Shown: in pieces, positions 52,258-61,532 of the stretch | Layout: every line of letters starts with the position of its first letter | Position numbering within the stretch: the stretch's first letter is position 1 | Assembly: GCA_934233745.1 (NCBI GenBank) | Contig: CAKQGN010000001.1 | Coordinates: 372,001 to 436,000 of the forward strand | DNA: 64,000 nucleotides | From: an uncultured Clostridia bacterium | GTDB lineage: Bacteria; Bacillota; Clostridia; Christensenellales; CAG-917 | Reading direction: 5' to 3' | Translations under genes and position numbers: made by a program | Notes under the pieces: model-generated | Databases searched by the model: none | Seen by the model: the letters and a program-made list of their open reading frames with translations, nothing else | Told to the model about the DNA's origin: nothing

Positions 52258-53526
52258 ATGCAAAAAATGATTACTTTCAAAAGCGGACTGAAACTTGTGT
52301 TTGTTCAAAACACCGCCGTAAGGTCGGTGGCAATCGGCGTGTTTGTAGGTGCCGGAGTGGTGAAGGAAACTCCCGAAATCGCCGGTATTTCTCACTTTAT
52401 CGAGCATATGGTGTTCAAAGGCACGACAAAGAGAAGCGCGTTTGACATCGTAAACGAGATTGACTCCATAGGCGCGCAAATCAACGCTTTCACCGCAAAA
52501 AGTTACACGTGTTTTCACACCGTATCTCTCGATACCAATGCCGAAAAGTGCGCGGACGTACTATCGGATATGTATTTCAACCCTGCTTTCGATTCCGTTG
52601 AACTCGAAAAGGAACGCAGGGTTGTCATCGAGGAAATAAACGAGAGCGAAGACACTCCCGACGATTTGTGCATAGAGCGACTTTTGAGCCTGTATTTCAA
52701 GGGCTGTCCGCTTGAAAAAGCCATTCTCGGCACAAAGAAAACACTCAAAGACATGACGAGCGACACGCTCAAAGCATATCACGACAAGCACTATGTCGCA
52801 AAAAACACCGTGTTGAGCATCGCAGGCAATCTTACCGAGGAACAAGCGGTTGCGATTGTGCAAAAGTATTTCGAGGATAAGTATAGTCAAAACCAACCTT
52901 ATGACAATACGCCGATAAACGCTCGCCCCGTTCATTCGCACGGATGCAAACGCAAAAAAGCAATCGAGCAAACCCACATAGCATTTGCGTTTCCGTCATA
53001 CCCCTACAACGACGCAAGATGCACCGCTATGCAACTGATGACGATAATTTTCAGCATGGAGATGTCGTCGAGACTCTTCCAAAGCGTGCGGGAAAAACTG
53101 GGACTGTGCTACACGATTTACGGATATCCGTCTTCATATCAGAACAACGGCGCATTTATAATTTATACGTCCACAAGTCCTCGCAATACCGAAAAAGCGG
53201 TTGAGGCAATAAGGGAAGAGATAGACCTTCTTCTTGAAAAGGGCGTGAGCGACGAGGAGCTTAATAAAGGCAAAGAACAACTCAAAACATCTCTTGTTTT
53301 GGGACAGGAAAGCACGTCTGCAATGATGCGTACTTTTGGCGGACATGCCGTACAAACAGGCGAGCTTTATGATTTCGACAAGCGGATTCAAAGCATAGAT
53401 TCGGTTTCTAAACAAGACGTGCTCGACAGTGCAAAAGAGATATTCGACTTTTCACAGGTTTGCTCGTCGATAGTTGCGCCCGGCGACGACATCGACATTT
53501 TGAAAATCATAAAAAGAAACGATTAG
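52258..53526 (+). CDS. M16 family zinc peptidase (pitrilysin type)
   Basis: This 422-aa metallopeptidase has HFIEHMVFKGT with the inverted zinc motif HxxEH (near residue 49-53) and the downstream Glu in EINESED (near 122). The second half is the catalytically inert homologous domain. Relatives process small peptides. Length is typical for the one-chain bacterial form. No ribosome binding site precedes the ATG, matching a leaderless mRNA. It sits upstream of ftsK. Confidence 0.93.
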   Translation: MQKMITFKSGLKLVFVQNTAVRSVAIGVFVGAGVVKETPEIAGISHFIEHMVFKGTTKRSAFDIVNEIDSIGAQINAFTAKSYTCFHTVSLDTNAEKCADVLSDMYFNPAFDSVELEKERRVVIEEINESEDTPDDLCIERLLSLYFKGCPLEKAILGTKKTLKDMTSDTLKAYHDKHYVAKNTVLSIAGNLTEEQAVAIVQKYFEDKYSQNQPYDNTPINARPVHSHGCKRKKAIEQTHIAFAFPSYPYNDARCTAMQLMTIIFSMEMSSRLFQSVREKLGLCYTIYGYPSSYQNNGAFIIYTSTSPRNTEKAVEAIREEIDLLLEKGVSDEELNKGKEQLKTSLVLGQESTSAMMRTFGGHAVQTGELYDFDKRIQSIDSVSKQDVLDSAKEIFDFSQVCSSIVAPGDDIDILKIIKRND

Positions 53527-53661
53527 AATATCGAAAAATTTACTATATGCGATATGCAGCAGCCAATCGAGCGCAAGGATTTTCATTGCGACTCGATTGT
53601 TTTTTTTGTGCAAAAGAAACGCGTTTGTCAAAATCTTTTGAAACCCTTTTGACATTTTCTC

Positions 53662-53690
53662 TTGTATATCGCGCTATATTGTGGTATAAT
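53662..53690 (+). promoter_or_regulatory. ftsK promoter
   Basis: TTGTAT (53662-53667), 17-base spacer, TGGTATAAT with TATAAT at 53685-53690. A second TTGACA at 53649 has poor spacing. Confidence 0.6.
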
Positions 53691-53729
53691 CTTTATACTA
53701 ATATTATATACTATCGGGAAGGTTTTACC

Positions 53730-56700
53730 GTGGCAGATACAAGACAAGCAAAAGCAAACAAAGGCAACAGGATAGCAGCGGGGGTTTTGGTCCTCATAGT
53801 GTCGCTGTTTTGTTTCCTTTCATTGGTCGGCGCGCTCGGCGGCGTGGGAAGAATGGTATATTCGTTCTTGTGCGGATTTTTCGGGCTCGCCGCTTACGCA
53901 TACGCTCTTATGGGACTTATTATCGGCACAGCCGTCACCTTCAACGTGCGTCCCAAGATGCGTTTATCAAAGGCATTGACCTATTTCGGATTGCTTATTC
54001 TCGGCGTTTTCGCACTTCAGATTTATACGTCCAGCACTCACATCGTCGGCGCAAGTTACGGCGAATATCTGCTTGCTTGCTACAACAATACAAACACGGC
54101 AGGCGGTATGCTTTTGGGGATTCCCGCATATCCGCTGATGAAAGTCATCACGTCGGTCGGCGCATTGATTGCGGCATGCGTGGCATTTTTTATTCTCGCA
54201 TTTTTTGCCGTTTATCCGTCCATAAAACGCAACGTGATTTACACCGTCGCAACCAAGGGCGAACGCGACAAAAAAATGAAAGAACAAAAACCAAAGCGTT
54301 CGTTTTTCTCCAAAAAGAACAAACAAATCGCCCAATCTTCTCCGCTTGTGGAAGCGCAAGGCGCGCCCACTATCACCGATTTCAATTCGGCAGGAGAGGG
54401 AAGAGGACTTTATGTTGTCGACGTTCCGGGCGATCCGCTTCAATCAAAAGTCAACAAAAAGGCTCTCGGAGCGGAAGGGTACAGTCCGCTCGATTCTTTC
54501 AATCCGCTTTATCCCAACGCTCAAGGCGCAGTCGAAGATGAGATGAGACGTCCCGCTCAACCTGCCGGCGCAGACAAATTTTCGGCAAGGAACATCGCAA
54601 GGGATATTCTTTTCGGTTCGGGACCGAGCAATGACAATCTTGCAAAATTCGATACCGTAAAAGATCCGAACAACGCTCTGTCAAGCGTGAGCGCGCCATA
54701 CAGCGCATTCAGAAGAAACGAACTTAAATCGAAACTCGGCGTCGACGCAACGCAAAGCGCGATAAGAGAAGATTTTATGTCCAGATACAGAGCCGTTCAA
54801 CCCGAGTCGCAGGCGACCGCTTCGTCGGTTAAAAAGGACGAAAAGGCGTCGGTTGCAAGCAAAATAGAAACGCCGCTCGATTTCAAGCGAGATTTCAGCG
54901 CACTCAAACAGGAGCAAACACAACGCTTCGGACAAATGTATGCAAAGCCCGAATTCGAGGCAGGCGTGCATATGGAACAACAAGACGAAGCATGTCTTAT
55001 CGCAGAACCCGTCAAGAAAGAGGTTGTGAAACCCACAAAAACTTACGACGGGGCGGAAGCAATCAATTCCACCATTCAAAAAGCCAACGATTCCGTTTCT
55101 AAACAACAAGTGAACGTCGGCATGCTCGGCGCACTCAACAGAGCGATTTCGGGCGAGGAAGAACAAAAACCCGTAGCGAAAGAAGAGATCGTGTCCGAGG
55201 CATACGAAAAACCGAAGACGGATATGGTGTTTATCGCTCGCGATAAGGGCGAAACCGCGCAAGGCGGTTCGACTGCCGCACAACCTTCATCTCAAAGCGC
55301 GCAAATCGGCTCAAACAAAAACGGCGTCGCTTTGTCGAATCAACCTGTAAAACCCGCTCAGAGTGCAGCGCAGACACCCGTTGTCGCACCAAAGAAAGCC
55401 GCAAGCATAGACGAGCTTGACAGAAGCGGTTATACACCCGTTCAAGGCGAGGCAAAATTGCCAAGAGCGTTTCAACAAACCGCGGTGGAAGAAGAAAAGA
55501 CCGAAACTAATTTCTTTGGCGGTATAGGCAAAACGAAACCCGTAAAGACATATGAGATGAGCAAAGCGACGCTTGACAATCAGCGTCCCAAGTATGTAGA
55601 CAACGACAAAACCGTCGGCGGCGACAACCCGACAGCACCCGCTCCGGTGCAACAAAAGGTTACGGGCGGAGATATGTCGCGTGCGGCGATTCAGTCCACA
55701 ACCGCTATTGCCAAAAACTCCGCAAAAGACATTGAAAACGCAGAGGTCAAAGCGCGCATTCAGAATATAAAACAAGCAATCAAAGAAACTCCGCAAATGG
55801 GACAATACGAGAGGGAAGCCCTCATGAGAGAGGAAAAGATGAAAGCCTCTCAATCCCGCGGCATTCAAAAGACGGAAACGCAAAAGAAGAGTGACGCGCG
55901 CCTTACGCAAGTCAATATGGAACAAGCCATCTCGCAAGCGACTCCGAAACGTCCGTATGTCGCTCCTCCTATTGCGTTGCTCAATCCGCCTGCTCCGGAA
56001 ATCGACCAAAACGAAGACTACGAGCAAAAGAAAGAGCAAATCATCAATACGCTTGCGTTTTTCAGCATAACGGGCGAGGTTATCGACATTTTGGTCGGCC
56101 CGACGTTTACTATGTACAAACTGCGCGTCGAGATGCCAAGAGGCAGAACAATCGGCTATATATCCTCGCTTGAAAGCGACATCGCAATGAAGATGGAAGC
56201 GGGAAGCGTGCGTATCATTGCGCCTATTCCCGGCGAGAATGCCGTCGGTATCGAAGTGCCCAACAAGCACAGAAGAAACGTCAACCTCAGCGAAATCATT
56301 CAATCGCCCGAGTTTAACAACGCAAAAGCTCCGGCAACCTTTGCCCTCGGCAAAAACCTGTACGGACAATCAAGGGTTGTGGAAATCAAAAAGCTACCGC
56401 ACGTTCTCATTGCAGGCGCAACCGGCGCAGGCAAGAGTTGCTGTATCAACTCTATTATCGTCAGTTTGCTCTACAAGGCTTCTCCCGACGACGTGCGCCT
56501 CATTCTTATAGACCCCAAGCGCATAGAAATGAGTGTGTACGCCGGCATTCCGCATCTTCTTATGGACGAGATTATCTGCGACACCGACAAGGCTATCCGC
56601 GCGCTCAACTGGGCGATAAGCGAGATGGAAAGACGTATCAAGTTCCTTGCCGACGTCAACTACAGAGATATTGACGAGTACAACGCCGATTGCCAGAAGA

Positions 56701-57449
56701 ACGGATATGAAAAGATGCCGAGAATCGTCATTATCGTCGACGAGTTTGCCGACCTCATGTCCACAGGCAAAAAGGCGGTCGAGGACACCGTAAACCGCAT
56801 TGCAAGACTTGCGCGTGCCGTGGGTATTCATCTTATGCTCGCAACGCAAAGACCGTCCGTCGACGTCATCAGCGGTACTATCAAAAACAACTTCCCGAGC
56901 CGAGTCGCATTCAAGGTTACGTCGAGTTTCGACAGCAAAACGATTCTCGACACCGTGGGCGCGGACAAACTTCTCGGCTACGGCGACTTGCTGTATATGA
57001 TGCCGGGCGCAAGCGACCTTGAACGTATGCAAGGCGCGTTTATATCCAACGAAGAAGTCAAAAAAGTCGTCGATTTCGTCAAAGCCAAAAACGACGCTTA
57101 TTTCGACAATAATATCAAAGACGCTATTTTCAAGGATAAGGAAGAAGAAAAGCCTGCGCAATCTAAGGACGCAAGGGAAGGAAACAAAGATAAAATACCG
57201 CCCGAACTGTTCGACGCATTGCAACTCGGCATAGAGTTGAGAGAGGAACAGGACGCACCCATAAGCATATCCTTTATGCAACGTCGCTTGGGACTCGGCT
57301 GGCCGAAAGCCGCAAAGATTTACGACAAAATGGATCTTATGGGATATCTTACTCCCGACGAGCATGATCCCAAAAAGAAGAAAGTCAACATCACTTACGA
57401 GGAACTGGAAGAACTTAAAGCCACTGCTCAAAGCGAGGACGAGGAATGA
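53730..57449 (+). CDS. ftsK: DNA translocase FtsK/SpoIIIE with unusually long linker
   Basis: This 1239-aa DNA pump clears chromosome DNA from the division septum. It has about four transmembrane helices within residues ~18-170, then a long polar linker (~180-760) rich in Lys, Glu, Gln, Ala and Ser. A RecA-type motor follows with Walker A GATGAGKS (near 897) and LILIDPKRIEMSVY. The C-terminal winged-helix gamma domain (FMQRRLGLGWPKAAKIYDKM) recognises orientation sequences. Related proteins are about 750-900 aa, so the linker is long. The start is GTG 53730 after GGGAAGG; an upstream in-frame extension overlaps the peptidase gene and was rejected. It overlaps rimO by 4 bases. Confidence 0.93.
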   Translation: MADTRQAKANKGNRIAAGVLVLIVSLFCFLSLVGALGGVGRMVYSFLCGFFGLAAYAYALMGLIIGTAVTFNVRPKMRLSKALTYFGLLILGVFALQIYTSSTHIVGASYGEYLLACYNNTNTAGGMLLGIPAYPLMKVITSVGALIAACVAFFILAFFAVYPSIKRNVIYTVATKGERDKKMKEQKPKRSFFSKKNKQIAQSSPLVEAQGAPTITDFNSAGEGRGLYVVDVPGDPLQSKVNKKALGAEGYSPLDSFNPLYPNAQGAVEDEMRRPAQPAGADKFSARNIARDILFGSGPSNDNLAKFDTVKDPNNALSSVSAPYSAFRRNELKSKLGVDATQSAIREDFMSRYRAVQPESQATASSVKKDEKASVASKIETPLDFKRDFSALKQEQTQRFGQMYAKPEFEAGVHMEQQDEACLIAEPVKKEVVKPTKTYDGAEAINSTIQKANDSVSKQQVNVGMLGALNRAISGEEEQKPVAKEEIVSEAYEKPKTDMVFIARDKGETAQGGSTAAQPSSQSAQIGSNKNGVALSNQPVKPAQSAAQTPVVAPKKAASIDELDRSGYTPVQGEAKLPRAFQQTAVEEEKTETNFFGGIGKTKPVKTYEMSKATLDNQRPKYVDNDKTVGGDNPTAPAPVQQKVTGGDMSRAAIQSTTAIAKNSAKDIENAEVKARIQNIKQAIKETPQMGQYEREALMREEKMKASQSRGIQKTETQKKSDARLTQVNMEQAISQATPKRPYVAPPIALLNPPAPEIDQNEDYEQKKEQIINTLAFFSITGEVIDILVGPTFTMYKLRVEMPRGRTIGYISSLESDIAMKMEAGSVRIIAPIPGENAVGIEVPNKHRRNVNLSEIIQSPEFNNAKAPATFALGKNLYGQSRVVEIKKLPHVLIAGATGAGKSCCINSIIVSLLYKASPDDVRLILIDPKRIEMSVYAGIPHLLMDEIICDTDKAIRALNWAISEMERRIKFLADVNYRDIDEYNADCQKNGYEKMPRIVIIVDEFADLMSTGKKAVEDTVNRIARLARAVGIHLMLATQRPSVDVISGTIKNNFPSRVAFKVTSSFDSKTILDTVGADKLLGYGDLLYMMPGASDLERMQGAFISNEEVKKVVDFVKAKNDAYFDNNIKDAIFKDKEEEKPAQSKDAREGNKDKIPPELFDALQLGIELREEQDAPISISFMQRRLGLGWPKAAKIYDKMDLMGYLTPDEHDPKKKKVNITYEELEELKATAQSEDEE

Positions 57450-58753
57450 GAATCGGAGCAATATCGCTCGGGTGCGATAAGAATAGAGTAGACACCGAAA
57501 AGATGCTTTCTCGCCTTGTTGGCGGAGGGCATACGCTTGTTGGCAGCGAGGACGAGGCTGATGTCATCATTGTCAATACGTGCGCCTTTATCGATAAAGC
57601 CAAAGAGGAATCCATAGACGAGATTTTGAATGCCGTTGCCGCAAAAAACGCAGGGAAAGGCAAAAAAGTCATCGTCACGGGTTGCCTTGCGCAAAGATAT
57701 GCCGATACGCTCAAAGAGGAATTTCCGGAGGTTGACGCAATCCTCGGAATTGCCGACTATGACAAAATTCTCGACACGATAAAGGATGTCGAGGACGGTG
57801 AAAAGGTGTTGAATTGCGCAAATCTCGACAGATTTTACGAGGGTAGGGTGCTTACAACTCCTTATCATTACGCTTATCTTAAAATTGCGGACGGTTGCAG
57901 CAATCACTGCACTTACTGTGCAATTCCGTCCATACGAGGCAAGTATCGCTCCGAAAAAATCGAGGACTTGCTTTGCGAGGCAAAAACACTCTCGGACGAC
58001 GGCGTGAAAGAGCTTATTCTGGTTGCGCAGGACGTGACGAGATACGGCACTGATTTTGACGGCAAATCCCACCTGATAGAGCTGTTGGACGGTTTGTCTA
58101 AGCTGGATTTCGAGTGGATCAGACTTTTGTATCTCTATCCCGAAATGGTGGACGATACATTGATAGAATACGTAAAAAGCAACCCAAAAATCGCCAAATA
58201 TATGGATGTTCCCCTCCAACATATCGACGATGAAGTGCTGAAACGTATGAATCGCCGCACCGACGAAAAAAGTATAAGGGAACTTATAGGCAAGCTTAAA
58301 GACGCAGGTATAGCGGTGAGAACGACGTTTATTTGCGGTTTCCCGGGAGAAACGCAAGAGCAGTTTGAAAAACTTGAAAACTTTATAAAAGAGGTCAAAT
58401 TCGACTATGCGGGCTTCTTTGCGTATTCGAGAGAGGAAGGTACGCCTGCCGATAAGCTGGGCGGGCATCTCGACGAAAAAATCAAGGAAGAAAGAGCGAG
58501 AAAATTGCGTTCTGTCCAAGAAAAAATCATCAGGAATCACAATAAAGAACTTGTCGGAAAAACAATCAAGGTCATCTATGACGACATCGATTATGACAAA
58601 CAAATGTTTGTCGGCAGATGCCAATCTCAAGCTCCGGACATCGACAACGTGACGTTGTTTTGTGCAGACGATGAAGTCAGAATAGGTGAGTTTTACAATG
58701 TGGAGATCTTAGGTGCCGACGGCATCGATCTTGTAGGGAAGGTGATAAAATGA
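57446..58753 (+). CDS. rimO: Ribosomal protein S12 methylthiotransferase RimO
   Basis: The 435-aa radical-SAM enzyme adds a methylthio group to an aspartate of ribosomal protein S12. The N-terminal UPF0004 domain opens GAISLGCDKNRVDTEKML. The radical-SAM cluster site is CSNHCTYCAIP (near 152), and a TRAM domain closes the protein. Its GCDKNRVD signature favours RimO over MiaB. Confidence 0.95.
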   Translation: MRIGAISLGCDKNRVDTEKMLSRLVGGGHTLVGSEDEADVIIVNTCAFIDKAKEESIDEILNAVAAKNAGKGKKVIVTGCLAQRYADTLKEEFPEVDAILGIADYDKILDTIKDVEDGEKVLNCANLDRFYEGRVLTTPYHYAYLKIADGCSNHCTYCAIPSIRGKYRSEKIEDLLCEAKTLSDDGVKELILVAQDVTRYGTDFDGKSHLIELLDGLSKLDFEWIRLLYLYPEMVDDTLIEYVKSNPKIAKYMDVPLQHIDDEVLKRMNRRTDEKSIRELIGKLKDAGIAVRTTFICGFPGETQEQFEKLENFIKEVKFDYAGFFAYSREEGTPADKLGGHLDEKIKEERARKLRSVQEKIIRNHNKELVGKTIKVIYDDIDYDKQMFVGRCQSQAPDIDNVTLFCADDEVRIGEFYNVEILGADGIDLVGKVIK

Positions 58754-59433
58754 AAATCACACTCGCAACAAAAATTACGATAGCACGCATATTTTTGATT
58801 ATCCCCACGATAGCCATGTTTATTGTGGCGGAGCTTGCAAGAGTATCGCAAGGCGCGCATATCGCACTTGTAGTCATTGCGGCGGCACTGTTTGCAATCT
58901 GCTGTGCAACCGACTTTGTGGACGGGCATATAGCAAGAAAAACCAACACGGTGTCTATGCTGGGCAAGTTTCTCGATCCGCTTGCGGACAAGGTTGTCAT
59001 TGTCGTTATGTTGTTCCTTATCGTTTTGTTCCGCGACGGGCTTTCGATGAACGGCGTATATCCGCACAACGCTCTTGTCATCGCGCTTCTTTCGGGGCTT
59101 ATTCTTTCAAGAGAACTTATGATAGGCGTGTTCCGCTCAATTGCGGCGTCAAGAGGTCTTGTGCTTGCCGCAGATATTTACGGCAAGATAAAAACCGTGT
59201 TTCTGGACGTAGGAGTTACGGTGCTTATGCTTGCGGGGCTTCACCCCGTGCTTGGCTGGATAGGCACGATAACCTTCTATATCGGCTCGTTCTTTGCTGT
59301 GTACAGCGGACTCAATTACGTACTAAAAAACAAGCACGTCCTAAGACAAGACGATGAAACGAAGGGCGAAACGACAGGCGAAACCGAGCCTGAAACAACC
59401 GATGCGCCCGACAGTGAGGCAAAAGCGCAATAA
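58750..59433 (+). CDS. pgsA: CDP-diacylglycerol-glycerol-3-phosphate 3-phosphatidyltransferase
   Basis: This 227-aa membrane enzyme makes phosphatidylglycerol phosphate. It shows TKITIARIFLI and the CDP-alcohol phosphotransferase signature D-G-x2-A-R-x8-G-x3-D-x3-D (DFVDGHIARK...LGKFLDPLADK, near 55-77). Further hydrophobic helices follow, and a charged Thr/Glu-rich C-terminal tail. It overlaps rimO by 4 bases. Confidence 0.95.
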   Translation: MKITLATKITIARIFLIIPTIAMFIVAELARVSQGAHIALVVIAAALFAICCATDFVDGHIARKTNTVSMLGKFLDPLADKVVIVVMLFLIVLFRDGLSMNGVYPHNALVIALLSGLILSRELMIGVFRSIAASRGLVLAADIYGKIKTVFLDVGVTVLMLAGLHPVLGWIGTITFYIGSFFAVYSGLNYVLKNKHVLRQDDETKGETTGETEPETTDAPDSEAKAQ

Positions 59434-59466
59434 TTTTGCGATTCAGCCGTTTAGATAACCGAAAAG

Positions 59467-60162
59467 ATGATGAAAGAAATTGTAAAAATCTGCGGTCTGA
59501 ATAAGGAGGAAATCCTTTCGAAACTCAAAATTTTTGAGGGGTTCGGCGTGGATTTTTCTGTTGAAGAAAACTGCCTTGACGCTACGATAACATTGACGAG
59601 CGAGGCAAAGAGGGATGTTTTCGAAACGGTGAAAAGCAGAGTTTACAATGCTTTTGAAGAAGAAGTTTATTCGGCAACGGAAGGCTCTCTCGAAGATATT
59701 GCCGCAAGGCTTTTGAAAATGAACAACCGCACGCTTGCGGTTGGCGAAAGTCTGACGGGCGGCGAGATTTGCTCGCGTCTTACGAGCGTTGCGGGCATAA
59801 GCGCAAACTTTTATGAGGGAATCGTGTGCTACAATCGCGCCTCAAAAGTCGAGCGTTTGGGCGTACCCAAAGCCGTGCTTGCCGATTACGGTGCGGTGAG
59901 CAGAGAAACCGCATATGCAATGGTCAAAGGACTTTGCAAACGTCCCGTTGACATCGCTCTTGCAACCACCGGTCTTGCAGGACCGACGGGCGATGAAGGA
60001 AAGCCCGTGGGGCTTGTGTATATCGGAGTCGGAGGCGGCGACTTCATCACCGTTTTCGAGCGCAGATTTTCGGGGACGCGCAACGAGATCAGACGTGCAA
60101 CCTCAAACGTTGCGCTGTTTTACCTCATTAGGTATCTGAAAGGGGACATTTTGCGACTTTGA
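59467..60162 (+). CDS. CinA-family protein, C-terminal amidohydrolase domain only
   Basis: This 231-aa protein carries the CinA C-terminal domain, including GESLTGGEICSRLTSVAG (near 94), GIVCYNRASKVERLGVP, TTGLAGPTGD (near 173) and GTRNEIR. That domain removes the amide from nicotinamide mononucleotide. The first ~75 residues resemble the middle linker domain of full CinA. The N-terminal molybdopterin-binding-like domain (~170 aa) is missing from the usual 410-aa protein. Such short forms exist. Its place just before recA is conserved in Bacillota. Confidence 0.88.
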   Translation: MMKEIVKICGLNKEEILSKLKIFEGFGVDFSVEENCLDATITLTSEAKRDVFETVKSRVYNAFEEEVYSATEGSLEDIAARLLKMNNRTLAVGESLTGGEICSRLTSVAGISANFYEGIVCYNRASKVERLGVPKAVLADYGAVSRETAYAMVKGLCKRPVDIALATTGLAGPTGDEGKPVGLVYIGVGGGDFITVFERRFSGTRNEIRRATSNVALFYLIRYLKGDILRL

Positions 60163-60253
60163 TGTACCGATTTCGGGACATCTGTTGTCGTATGATATAT
60201 ACAACGAAAACATTTGCCGTAGATTCGGCGAAAGGATATAAAGGAGAAACAAT

Positions 60254-61273
60254 ATGGCAGACAAAACTCAGGATAAGTCCGCGCTTAACGATAAGGAACG
60301 CAATTTGCAACTCGCTCTTGCAAAGATAGAAAAGGACTTCGGCAAGGGCGCGATCATGCGCCTTGGCGAGACCGAGATTCCCAAAGTGGAAGCAATTTCA
60401 ACCGGCTGTTTGACTCTTGACGTCGCACTTGGAATCGGCGGCATTCCCAAGGGAAGAATCATTGAGATATACGGTCCCGAATCATCGGGCAAAACCACGG
60501 TTGCGCTCCACTGCGTTGCCGAGGTGCAAAAAGAGGGCGGTACGGCGGCATTCGTTGACGCCGAACATGCACTCGACCCCGTTTATGCCTCCAAACTCGG
60601 CGTAAATCTCGACGACCTCTACATTTCTCAGCCCGACAGCGGCGAGCAGGCTCTCGAAATCACCGAAACGCTCATCAGAAGCGGCGCAATCGACATCATC
60701 GTAATCGACTCGGTTGCCGCGCTCACTCCGCAAGCCGAGCTTGACGGCGATATGGGCGACAGCCATGTCGGTATGCAGGCGCGCCTTATGTCGCAAGCAC
60801 TGCGCAAAATCACCGCCGCGTCCTCAAAGAGCAAATGCACAATCATTTTCATCAATCAATTGAGAGAGAAAATCGGCGTTATGTACGGCAATCCCGAAAC
60901 CACAACTGGCGGCAAAGCACTCAAATTCTATTCCTCCGTGCGTATCGAAATAAGAAAAGCCGACACGCTCAAAGACGGCAGCGATATTGTAGGAAACCAC
61001 GTCAAAGCCAAGGTTGTCAAAAACAAAGTCGCTCCTCCGTTCAAGGTTGCAGAGTTCGATATTATGTACGGCACGGGCATTTCCAACATGGGTTGCGTCC
61101 TCGATCTCGCAGTCGAAAACGGCTTTGTCCAAAAGAGCGGAAGTTGGTTCAGTTACAACGACGAGAAGATAGGACAGGGCAGAGATAAGGCAATGGAATT
61201 TTTGAAAGCCAATCCCGAGATTTTCAAAGAACTCGACGCGAAAATCCGCGAAAAATACGAGATGAACAAGTGA
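60254..61273 (+). CDS. recA: Recombinase RecA
   Basis: This 339-aa DNA-dependent ATPase carries out strand exchange and promotes LexA cleavage. It shows IMRLGE, Walker A GPESSGKTT (near 75), FVDAEHALDP (near 99), the VDSVAALTP block (near 150), and INQLREKIGVMYGNPETTTGG (near 200). A GGAGAA site precedes the ATG. No LexA box was recognised upstream. Confidence 0.98.
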   Translation: MADKTQDKSALNDKERNLQLALAKIEKDFGKGAIMRLGETEIPKVEAISTGCLTLDVALGIGGIPKGRIIEIYGPESSGKTTVALHCVAEVQKEGGTAAFVDAEHALDPVYASKLGVNLDDLYISQPDSGEQALEITETLIRSGAIDIIVIDSVAALTPQAELDGDMGDSHVGMQARLMSQALRKITAASSKSKCTIIFINQLREKIGVMYGNPETTTGGKALKFYSSVRIEIRKADTLKDGSDIVGNHVKAKVVKNKVAPPFKVAEFDIMYGTGISNMGCVLDLAVENGFVQKSGSWFSYNDEKIGQGRDKAMEFLKANPEIFKELDAKIREKYEMNK

Positions 61274-61304
61274 TTTGTCTTGTATAAACCTTTGATTTGA
61301 ACAA

Positions 61305-61341
61305 AAATCGCTTTTCAGTGACGAAAAGCGATTTTTTTTGA
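61305..61341 (+). terminator. recA terminator
   Basis: Stem of about 9-10 bp (aatcgcttt with aaagcgatt) followed by a T run. Confidence 0.85.
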
Positions 61342-61350
61342 GGTTCGGCA

Positions 61351-61381
61351 TTGACGAAACACTACAAATAGTATATACTAT
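61351..61381 (+). promoter_or_regulatory. rny promoter with palindrome over the -10
   Basis: TTGACG (61351-61356), 17-base spacer, TATACT (61374-61379). A perfect 14-base AT palindrome (61368-61381) covers the -10, so a regulator could bind there. It leaves a leader of about 150 bases. Confidence 0.5.
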
Positions 61382-61532
61382 ATACGACAAAACTATATAT
61401 TGAAAACATTAGTTTGGTATAGATACAAAGTTTGGATATAGAAATTGGGGTATTTCCGTTTTGAAAAAACTTTTCGTATAGCCGTATTTTTGCTTTCTCG
61501 TGTGGTTTTGATTATATATATGGAGGTCAAAT

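Noticed and set aside
52210..52518. N-terminal extension of the deacetylase-like protein
   Set aside because: It is antisense to the M16 peptidase and precedes the natural signal helix.
53460..53729. N-terminal extension of ftsK
   Set aside because: It overlaps the peptidase gene, lacks a start signal and lies upstream of the ftsK promoter; GTG 53730 has a ribosome binding site.
60163..60253. LexA-type SOS box before recA
   Set aside because: No match to the Gram-positive CGAAC-N4-GTTCG pattern was found.
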